A stretch of DNA of 16,068 bases from JAFGBM01 sp964564915 (GTDB taxonomy: Bacteria; Actinomycetota; Actinomycetes; Actinomycetales; Demequinaceae). This document shows, in pieces, positions 7,142 through 12,622 of the stretch. The stretch spans positions 1-16,068 of the forward strand of contig CAZMCU010000039.1 of the NCBI GenBank assembly GCA_964564915.1. Direction: 5' to 3'. Made by a program: the position numbers and the translations under genes. The notes beneath the pieces were generated by a model. The model saw nothing but the letters and a program-made list of their open reading frames with translations. It was not told the origin of the DNA and ran no database searches. Positions within the stretch are counted from its first letter, which is position 1. Each line of letters starts with the position of its first letter.

Positions 7142-7210
7142 GGCGACTCCCTTGTCCTCGATGCGTTCGCGGCCCCGCAAAGCTACAAATACCCGTCGAT
7201 CACATTACCG

Positions 7211-7237
7211 GCTCCCGGCGTCCGCTACCGGGCGAGC
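7211..7237 (-). promoter_or_regulatory. Imperfect hairpin between protease 1 and coiled-coil B
   Basis: GCTCCCGG (7211-7218) can pair with CCGGGCGAGC (7228-7237) through a short bulge, in the 106-bp space between the two genes. On the minus strand no T-run follows, so it is not a clear terminator. Further along that strand lie AT-rich hexamers such as TAGCTT that could be a weak -10 for coiled-coil B. This is the only real spacing inside the cassette and may separate two transcripts. Confidence 0.3.
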
Positions 7238-7247
7238 GTACGGCCAC

Positions 7248-7964
7248 CTAGCATGTTGCGGATTCCGGGATGAGCGCGGGGAGTTCTTCCAGCAGGGTCC
7301 GCAGGGTCGAGACCGGAATCATGAAACTCTGGGGGAGCGTCGTGCTGGTTCCGTAGATGACGCCAACCACCTCACCGTCGGCGTTCACAACGGGTGCTCC
7401 CGACATCCCCGGTTCTAGTGCGGCCGTTACCCCGAAAGCGGGGCCGACCTCGGGATCGACATCCTCCGGTTCGTTGGTGATGACAATGGCGCTCGTCGTC
7501 GTCAGGCGACCCCCCTCGGGGTATCCGATGATCGTGACCGCATCGGAGACGCTGGGATCCGTGGCCGCGAGCATCGCGAAGGGGCTGAGGGACTCCTCAA
7601 CGTGAACGATTGCCAGGTCGGCAACGGTCGTTGTGCCGGTGGCGGTTGCCGAGAAGGTTCTGCCGTCGTACGTCGAGATTTCCAGGAGCCGAGAGCCTTC
7701 CACGACGTGACGAGCGGTGACAAGGGTGTGGTCGTCGACGGCAAAGCCCGTGCCGATCATCAGGCCCTGACACTCGATGTTCCTGACTCGTACCGTCATC
7801 CGTTGTGCCGCGTCGAAACCGTACGGCGAGAGGAGATTGGCGTCCAGGCTCGCCGATGGGGAGGCCGTGGGGAGGAAGTCGGTTGGGTACGGGCCGGGCG
7901 GCGCGGGAAGTACGCCACATCCAGCGAGGACCAGGGCGGCGATTCCGGTGGCGATGGCGCGCAT
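7248..7964 (-). CDS. Trypsin-like serine protease lipoprotein 1
   Basis: A 238-aa exported protease. The signal peptide ends in a good lipobox (LVLAGC, Cys16), followed by a Pro/Ser-rich linker to about residue 40. The chymotrypsin-like core has triad candidates H86 (ARHVVEG), D116 (ADLAIV) and S188 (EPGMSGAP). The motifs RVRN.xC (Cys65), G.GFA.D.HT, VTIIGYPEGG.LTTT and the last-residue Cys238 are shared with protease 2, so the two are paralogues. The extracellular cysteines suggest a bond tying the C-terminus to the first strands. The ATG at 7964 lies 5 nt after the stop of coiled-coil A, with no strong ribosome site of its own, so coupling to A is likely. The membrane-anchored location follows from the lipobox. 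The substrate is unknown. Confidence 0.9.
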   Translation of the reverse strand: MRAIATGIAALVLAGCGVLPAPPGPYPTDFLPTASPSASLDANLLSPYGFDAAQRMTVRVRNIECQGLMIGTGFAVDDHTLVTARHVVEGSRLLEISTYDGRTFSATATGTTTVADLAIVHVEESLSPFAMLAATDPSVSDAVTIIGYPEGGRLTTTSAIVITNEPEDVDPEVGPAFGVTAALEPGMSGAPVVNADGEVVGVIYGTSTTLPQSFMIPVSTLRTLLEELPALIPESATC

Positions 7965-7969
7965 GGCGT

Positions 7970-8710
7970 CTAGTCCGTCAGCGCGTTCTGGAAGGAGTCG
8001 TTCGCACCCTGGGCGCTATCGCAAATCACATTGACGCTTGCCTCGAATGCCGCGACCTCTCCAGGATCGTACGACCCCGGATTCTTGAGGTAGACGACGA
8101 GTTTGTCCATCTCGCTGACGCAACGATCGAGCGCGGTTGCCACCGCACCTCCCTGGATGGACAACTCCTGGTACAGGGCGATCTGTTGTTGCGCGTACGC
8201 GGCGGCATCGCCCTCTTGGGCCTTTTCGTCCGCAAGCTCGATCAGGCGGGTTTGGGCGGTGTCGAGTTGGTCGTTGAGTCCGTCGATCTGCGCTTGGAGG
8301 TCCACCACCTGAGAGCGTGTCTCCGTCAGCCGTTCGGAGAGGCCGTGGGCTTCGTCGGAGAGGTCGTTCGCCCTCGTCTGCCACTGGTTGTTGATACCCC
8401 AGAGGTAGACGGAAAAGCCAATGCCCAGGACGGCCAGACCAGCAGCGCCACCGGCGAGGAGCCTCCACCGTTTGCGCTCGGACAGGGGGATGCGGTCGAG
8501 GATGTGAGTGGCCGCCGTCACGGGAGTGAGGACGGTCGTTTCGTCGTTGGCCGGTCCTCGTCGGAACGGGATTCCGCTCGTCTCCGGGCGAGGCGCGTCG
8601 GGGTCCGTTGGGGGATGCCCCGGACCCGCGGAGGGAGGGGCGTAGAGGGGATTGGGGTTCGATGGCGGGCGGACGGGGTCACCGCTCGGCGGAGAGGGGG
8701 GACTGGTCAT
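7970..8710 (-). CDS. Single-pass membrane coiled-coil protein A (Pro-rich cytoplasmic tail)
   Basis: A 246-aa protein and the first gene of the minus-strand cassette. Residues 1-60 are very rich in Pro, Ser and Gly and probably disordered in the cytoplasm. Residues about 84-105 form one transmembrane helix (LLAGGAAGLAVLGIGFSVYL). Residues about 106-165 show strong heptad character (LSERLTETRSQVVDLQAQ), a probable coiled coil outside the membrane. The C-terminal domain holds Cys197 and Cys230 in the C-x6-L ... C-D pattern shared with proteins B and C. The ATG at 8710 has AGGAG 7 nt upstream. Five bases separate its stop from protease 1. No enzymatic motif is seen. Membrane scaffold or sensor for the protease is the inferred role. 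Confidence 0.87.
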   Translation of the reverse strand: MTSPPSPPSGDPVRPPSNPNPLYAPPSAGPGHPPTDPDAPRPETSGIPFRRGPANDETTVLTPVTAATHILDRIPLSERKRWRLLAGGAAGLAVLGIGFSVYLWGINNQWQTRANDLSDEAHGLSERLTETRSQVVDLQAQIDGLNDQLDTAQTRLIELADEKAQEGDAAAYAQQQIALYQELSIQGGAVATALDRCVSEMDKLVVYLKNPGSYDPGEVAAFEASVNVICDSAQGANDSFQNALTD

Positions 8711-8808
8711 GACAGGGCTCCTGTGTCGTGCCCCCTCGAGGCGTCGGCGAGGCCCCGTACCACGCGGGACGTCCGCGTCGTGCCCTCGGCGGAGGCTTGG
8801 TCGTCCAT
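8707..8808 (-). CDS. Possible 33-aa upstream ORF coupled to coiled-coil A
   Basis: An ATG at 8808 opens a 33-codon frame whose TGA overlaps the ATG of coiled-coil protein A in ATGA. The peptide (MDDQASAEGTTRTSR start) is Thr/Arg/Ala rich, with no membrane segment. Third positions are mostly G or C, as in real genes here, but chance frames are common at this GC content. There is no Shine-Dalgarno sequence. The hexamer AAGAAT sits 6 nt before the ATG, a weak leaderless-type -10. It may be a leader peptide or nothing. Confidence 0.25.
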   Translation of the reverse strand: MDDQASAEGTTRTSRVVRGLADASRGHDTGALS

Positions 8809-8831
8809 GATGCTATTCTTGCCTATTGACC
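8806..8831. promoter_or_regulatory. Candidate divergent promoter region between cassette and infC
   Basis: This AT-richer patch lies in the 296-bp space between the divergent genes for coiled-coil A and infC. On the plus strand TATTCT (8814-8819) is a fair -10 for the infC operon. On the minus strand AAGAAT overlaps it. TTGACC (8826-8831) is a possible -35 without a matching -10. No strong -35 is paired with either box, so the assignment is tentative. The rest of the space up to 8936 holds only GC-rich sequence with possible weak hairpins (for example GGCGC/GCGCC at 8909-8926). Confidence 0.35.
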
Positions 8832-8936
8832 GGCGGCGGGCTTCCCGTCGCACGCAAGTGGAGTTCACCTCCCACCCTTGGCCTTGGGGGCCGGGGTTCG
8901 GTCTGGGCGGCGCCTTGGCGTGCGCCCGGATTCGGT

Positions 8937-8976
8937 GGCCTCTGCTGGCATTCTGGCAGGGGCCTTTGCTTTTGCC
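8937..8976 (+). terminator. Intrinsic terminator/attenuator in the infC leader
   Basis: GGCCTCTGC (8937-8945) pairs with GCAGGGGCC (8956-8964) as a 9-bp stem with one G-U pair and a 10-nt loop, followed at once by TTTGCTTTTG. This is the classic terminator form, but it lies 42 nt upstream of infC on the sense strand, so it would act as an attenuator for the infC-rpmI-rplT operon. Leader attenuation by L20 or similar control is known in this operon in other bacteria. The effector here is unknown. Confidence 0.6.
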
Positions 8977-9006
8977 TTACGGTGGACGTGCGACAAAGGA
9001 GAAGAC

Positions 9007-9795
9007 ATCAGCGAACCGCGCATCAATGAGCGCATCCGGGTGGGAGAGGTCCGACTCGTCGGGCCCGAAGGCGAGCAGGTTGGCATCGTTCGCATCGAGG
9101 ACGCACTCCGGCTCGCCCAGGAGGCCGATCTCGACCTCGTTGAGGTTGCCCCCGAGGCCCGCCCCCCGGTCGCGAAACTCATGGACTATGGGAAGTTCAA
9201 GTACGAGGCTGCGGTCAAGGCGCGTGAAGCGCGTCGAAACCAGGCGAACATGGTCATCAAGGAGATCCGTTTCCGCCTCAAGATCGACGCCCACGACTAC
9301 GCCACCAAGCAGGGGCATGTTGAGCGCTTCCTCAAGGCGGGAGACAAAGTCAAGGTGACCATCATGTTCCGGGGTCGCGAGCAGTCGAGGCCGGACGCCG
9401 GGCGTCGGCTCCTCCAAAAACTTGCGGACTCCATGGCGGAACTATCCGTCATCGAGCACGCCCCCGTGCTCGAGGGGAGAAACATGTCCCTGACGCTTTC
9501 CCCGCTGAGGAAGAAGTCGGAAGCGCGGGACGAGGCCCGTCGGGAGTTGGAGGCACGACGAGCGGCGGAGGAAGCGGAGCGTCTCGCCCGTAAGGCGAGC
9601 AAGGCCGCGACTCCTGGTCAGAAGACCTCGACCGCATCGGCGAAGGTCAAGGCCCCAGCCACCCCTAAGACGTCGGCGGCGAAAAAGAGCACCGCCGCCC
9701 CCAAGGCTTCGGCTGTGGCGAAGTCAACCAAGGCGCCGGCATCCACTAAAGCCAGCACGGCGGGCGAACCGCCAGAAGAGACGTCGGGCGAGTAG
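9007..9795 (+). CDS. infC: Translation initiation factor IF-3 with ATC start and long C-terminal tail
   Basis: IF-3 binds the 30S subunit, checks the start codon and blocks early subunit joining. The start is set at ATC 9007: AAAGGAG lies 5 nt upstream, the protein begins with the family N-terminus ISEPRINERIRV, and no in-frame ATG or GTG lies nearby (the nearest alternative is TTG 8878, without a ribosome site). Rare start codons on infC are known and allow IF-3 to repress its own synthesis. The core (residues 1-170) has the LMDYGKFKYE linker and KVTIMFRGRE C-domain motifs. Residues 171-200 are a charged helix, and 201-262 a Lys/Ala/Thr/Pro/Ser low-complexity tail, giving 262 aa against about 180 in most bacteria. 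It is first in the infC-rpmI-rplT operon. Confidence 0.95.
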   Translation: MSEPRINERIRVGEVRLVGPEGEQVGIVRIEDALRLAQEADLDLVEVAPEARPPVAKLMDYGKFKYEAAVKAREARRNQANMVIKEIRFRLKIDAHDYATKQGHVERFLKAGDKVKVTIMFRGREQSRPDAGRRLLQKLADSMAELSVIEHAPVLEGRNMSLTLSPLRKKSEARDEARRELEARRAAEEAERLARKASKAATPGQKTSTASAKVKAPATPKTSAAKKSTAAPKASAVAKSTKAPASTKASTAGEPPEETSGE

Positions 9796-9800
9796 CCCGA
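9784..9800 (+). promoter_or_regulatory. Hairpin over the infC stop codon
   Basis: TCGGGC (9784-9789) and GCCCGA (9795-9800) form a perfect 6-bp stem with a 5-nt loop containing most of the infC stop. It is the first of two adjacent hairpins between infC and rpmI. No T-run follows, so it is not a terminator. Confidence 0.45.
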
Positions 9801-9810
9801 AAGAGATCAC

Positions 9811-9832
9811 GCTTCGCCCACATGGGCGGGGC
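9811..9832 (+). promoter_or_regulatory. Strong hairpin upstream of rpmI
   Basis: GCTTCGCCC (9811-9819) pairs with GGGCGGGGC (9824-9832) as a 9-bp stem with two G-U pairs and the loop ACAT. It lies before the rpmI ribosome site (GAGGAGAG). In E. coli the infC-rpmI interval forms an RNA structure bound by L20 for feedback control, so a comparable role is possible here. This is inference from position. Confidence 0.45.
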
Positions 9833-9855
9833 CGAGCACGAGGAGAGACGGCACG

Positions 9856-10050
9856 ATGCCGAAATTCAAGACGCATTCTGGCGCCAAGAAGCGCTTCAAG
9901 ATCACCGGGACGGGCAAGGTCATGCATGACCACGCCATGAACGTCCACAAGTTCCAGGAGAAGTCCGGGTCGCGCAAGCGGCGCGTCTCCGTGGATGCCG
10001 TGCTCGCGGCCCCCGACGCCAAGCGAGTCAAGAAGCTTCTGGGCAAGTAG
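9856..10050 (+). CDS. rpmI: 50S ribosomal protein bL35
   Basis: A 64-aa basic protein with the family signature MPKFKTHSGAKKRFKITGTGK at the start and RR.S..D......KRVKKLL at the end. The ATG at 9856 has AGGAGAG upstream. It is part of the large ribosomal subunit. Standard position between infC and rplT, with a 28-nt gap to rplT. Confidence 0.97.
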   Translation: MPKFKTHSGAKKRFKITGTGKVMHDHAMNVHKFQEKSGSRKRRVSVDAVLAAPDAKRVKKLLGK

Positions 10051-10078
10051 CCCCCGATCAACGTTAAGGAGTACTGAA

Positions 10079-10459
10079 GTGGCACGCGTCAAGCGGGCGG
10101 TAAACGCCCATAAAAAGCGCCGGACAACCCTGGAGAGGGCCAGCGGATACCGTGGCCAGCGTGGGCGGCTTTACCGGAAGGCGAAGGAGCAGGTCCAGCA
10201 CTCGCTCGTCTACGCCTACCGTGACCGCCGCAAGCGCAAGAGCGATTTTCGCAGATTGTGGATTACGCGCATCAACGCGGCGGCCAGGGCGAACGACATC
10301 ACGTACAACCGATTCATCCAGGGCCTCAAGGCCGCGAAGGTGGATGTCGATCGACGGATGCTCGCCGAACTTGCCGTGAACGATGAGGCGGCGTTCACCG
10401 CCCTCGTCGGCGTCGCGAAGAAGGCGCTGCCGAAGGACGTCAACGCGCCCGCCGCGTAA
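10079..10459 (+). CDS. rplT: 50S ribosomal protein bL20
   Basis: A 126-aa protein starting with GTG at 10079, seven bases after TAAGGAG. The frame is open upstream into rpmI, but the family N-terminus begins at ARVKRAVNAHKKRR. Other L20 hallmarks are ASGYRGQRGRLYRKAKEQV, YAYRDRR.RK.DFR.LWI.RINAA and YNRFI.GLK. L20 is an early 23S rRNA assembly protein and, in several bacteria, the repressor of its own operon. Its gene follows rpmI and ends 6 nt before the methyltransferase gene. Confidence 0.97.
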   Translation: MARVKRAVNAHKKRRTTLERASGYRGQRGRLYRKAKEQVQHSLVYAYRDRRKRKSDFRRLWITRINAAARANDITYNRFIQGLKAAKVDVDRRMLAELAVNDEAAFTALVGVAKKALPKDVNAPAA

Positions 10460-10465
10460 CCGGCG

Positions 10466-11314
10466 ATGACACGCCCCGTCGGCCCCACCCTGGCGGTTAC
10501 GCTCTCGAACCCGAGGGCGGACCGCGTCAGGCACGTGAGGGCCCTGGCGGGGCGTTCCGCACGCGCGAAGGAGGGGTGTTTCCTCGTCGAGGGGCCTCAG
10601 ACCGTTCGCGAAGCCGTGCGATTCGCGGCTTCTCGGGTTCGGGAGGTTTACGTTTCCTCGGATGCCGCCGTGCGGTACCCCGAAATCCCGTCGGAGGCAC
10701 TCGCGGCGGGGTTGAGGGTTCACGGGTGTACCCCTGAGGTGGTCATGGCGATGAGTGGGGATGCCCAGGGTGTCCTCGCCGTCGTCGAGGTGTCGACGCC
10801 TTCGATCGCGGAGGCGCTCGCCACGGGTGTTCGCCTCGTCGTCATCCTCAACAACGTGAGGGATCCCGGGAACGTTGGGACCATCATTCGTGTGGCGGAC
10901 GCAGCCGGGGCGAACGCGGTCATTCTGGCCGGTGAGTGCGTCGATCTTCACTCTCCCAAGGTGGTCCGGGCGAGTGTCGGTTCCCTGTTCCACCTTCCCG
11001 TCGTTGAGGACGTTGTCCTCGCCGACGCGATTACGGCGACCCACGACGCCGGGATGACGGTATGGGCGGCTTCCGGTTCGGCAGAAGACGACCTTTTCTC
11101 GCTCGCTCGTGACCCTGGAGCGCCCCTAGCGGAGCCTATCGCTTGGGTTTTTGGAAACGAGGCGTGGGGTTTGCCCGTGGATGACCTGGGCCGTGCGGAT
11201 CGCGCGGTGAGCATCCCACTCTTCGGCGCGGCCGAATCCCTCAACGTCGCGGCGGCCGTTGCCGTGGCACTCTACTTCTGTGACTACTCGCGCTCTCGCG
11301 GCCCGGAAGCCTAG
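10466..11314 (+). CDS. SpoU (TrmH)-family RNA 2'-O-methyltransferase
   Basis: A 282-aa SPOUT enzyme that uses S-adenosylmethionine to methylate a ribose 2'-OH in rRNA or tRNA. The N-terminal part (about 10-110) is the SpoU substrate-binding domain (CFLVEGPQTVREA). The catalytic domain shows motif 1 NNVRDPGNVGTIIR (129-142), motif 2 WVFGNEAWGL (227-236) and motif 3 SIPLFGAAESLNVAAAVAVALY (residues 249-270, with catalytic-site Glu, Ser and Asn). It is close to TsnR/RlmB types, and the exact target nucleotide cannot be read from sequence. The ATG at 10466 lies 6 nt after rplT, so it is probably part of the same operon. This order (rplT then TrmH) is common in actinobacteria. Confidence 0.92.
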   Translation: MTRPVGPTLAVTLSNPRADRVRHVRALAGRSARAKEGCFLVEGPQTVREAVRFAASRVREVYVSSDAAVRYPEIPSEALAAGLRVHGCTPEVVMAMSGDAQGVLAVVEVSTPSIAEALATGVRLVVILNNVRDPGNVGTIIRVADAAGANAVILAGECVDLHSPKVVRASVGSLFHLPVVEDVVLADAITATHDAGMTVWAASGSAEDDLFSLARDPGAPLAEPIAWVFGNEAWGLPVDDLGRADRAVSIPLFGAAESLNVAAAVAVALYFCDYSRSRGPEA

Positions 11315-11326
11315 GGGCGCGGCCAC

Positions 11327-12588
11327 GTGAGAAAGGCGTTCGCCCGAAAGAAGCCCAGGGGGGAAACACGGCGACCCCGGTTCCTTGTCGTCGGAGCCGT
11401 GATCCTCGGGATCCTGTTGCTGCAGTTGGTGGCCGTCGCCGTAGCGGGGGTTTCCGCGCGGCACGATTCCGAGGCGACCACCCGGGATCTGTTTGGATTC
11501 GTCGGAGACGCAACGGTCGAGAGGGTTCTTCGTTTCGTCGAACCCGCCGCCAGCTTGACGGAGGAGATCGTGGCGTCCATCGAGAACGGGGACCTTGTCG
11601 GCAATCCGGAGACCGTAGCCAACCTACTGGTGGAGCGCTTCCAGTTTCGCGGGGACGTGTATGGGGCCTACATTGGCTACCCCGATGGTTCGTACGTGCT
11701 CGCCCGGNNNNNNNNNNNNNNNNNNNNNNNNNNNNNNNNNNNNNNNNNNNNNNNNNNNNNNNNNNNNNNNNNNNNNNNNNNNNNNNNNNNNNNNNNNNNN
11801 NNNNNNNGGCCACTACTGGGACAAGTTTCGCGGTCTACGGTACGGACGGTCCGTATGTCACGTTGGAGCGCTCCTTCCCGACGAACTCCGGTATCCGATG
11901 GACCCTGTACCTTCGCGCCCCCCAGGGTGACCTCTCGACGAGTGTCGGAGGGTTCGAGCGCACCATGCTGTGGTTGACGTTCCTCATTGCCGTCTTGGTC
12001 GCCGCGGCCGCATTCACGCTGTTCCGAGTTCGGGAACCCCTCGGAGAACTACACCACCGCGCGGGAACGGACGACCTGACGGGCCTTGCGAACCGTCGTC
12101 GCCTTTTCGAAGAGGGGGCCGATCTTGTTCGATCTGCTCACGAATCGGGCTCGCCCGTGTGTGTCGCGATGTTCGATCTCGACGATTTCAAGAGCGTGAA
12201 CGACGACTTTGGCCATGAGGTTGGGGACGATGTGCTCCGCGAGGTCGCCGTGAGCCTCTATACCGCAAGCCGTGAGCGCGATCTCGTCGCTCGGCTTGGG
12301 GGTGATGAATTTGTGACGGTCATGCGGGTCGCGAGCGCGGAGGCGGCGAGACGTGCCGTCGAGCGGTCGCGCACGGGCGTGAAGGTCGCGCTGGGTTCCA
12401 CCTTCCCCGAGTTGCGCGGCCTCGGGGTGACCGTGGGGTTCTCGGTGAGCGACGACGGTCACCAGGATCTCGGGACCTTGATCCATGAAGCCGACCTCGC
12501 ACTGATCAAGGGAAAGCGGCACGACAAAGGAATTGCCTACCCCTCGGTTCGGGGCAAGGCTGCGCGGTCGGGACAGGACCAACGATAG
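11327..12588 (+). CDS. Membrane diguanylate cyclase with periplasmic sensor domain (interrupted by assembly gap)
   Basis: Makes c-di-GMP from two GTP. The GTG at 11327, 12 nt after the methyltransferase stop, has AGGGG upstream. The left part (127 codons) gives a basic N-terminus, TM1 at about 19-43 and the start of an outside domain ending YIGYPDGSYVLAR, which resembles a Cache sensor. After 100 Ns the right part continues the sensor, then TM2 (MLWLTFLIAVLVAAAAF), DDLTGLANRR, FDLDDFKSVND and an intact GGDEF (12298-12312). RERD lies five residues before GGDEF, so the product-inhibition I-site (RxxD) is present. Left and right parts are in different frames. An intact gene needs a true gap of 3n+2 bases, which 100 is not. 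No HAMP or EAL domain is seen in the parts present. Confidence 0.88.
11708..11807. other. Assembly gap of 100 Ns inside the cyclase sensor domain
   Basis: Exactly 100 Ns, a default spacer. Unlike the gap at 5545-5644, the flanks share no duplicated sequence, so real bases of unknown number are missing from the extracytoplasmic domain. Confidence 0.95.
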
Positions 12589-12597
12589 ACTTTCGGC
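12586..12597 (+). promoter_or_regulatory. -10 box TAGACT for pheST
   Basis: TAGACTTTCGGC is the same 12-mer as before hisC, and its TAG is also the stop codon of the cyclase gene. Transcription would start near 12598, leaving a leader of about 25 nt with GAAAGG (12612-12617) before the pheS ATG, so this copy is not leaderless. The leader is too short for a T-box or peptide attenuator. Confidence 0.55.
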
Positions 12598-12622
12598 GAG
12601 CCATCGATCCCGAAAGGTCAGC

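Noticed and set aside
6189..7418. 409-codon plus-strand frame opposite the coiled-coil genes
   Set aside because: No ribosome site or family features; the minus-strand genes overlap by start/stop as a coupled series, which supports that strand.
8878..9006. Extended infC start at TTG 8878
   Set aside because: No ribosome site there, and the extension covers the apparent attenuator; the ATC at 9007 has an ideal Shine-Dalgarno sequence and the family N-terminus.
7805..9358. 517-codon plus-strand frame across protease 1, coiled-coil A and infC
   Set aside because: Arg/Gly-rich shadow: the minus-strand frames show signal peptides, a catalytic triad and a membrane helix, and infC uses another plus frame.
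11650..11865. Duplicated contig ends around the second N-run
   Set aside because: The bases before 11708 and after 11807 share no repeated stretch, so the overlap explanation used for the first gap does not apply.
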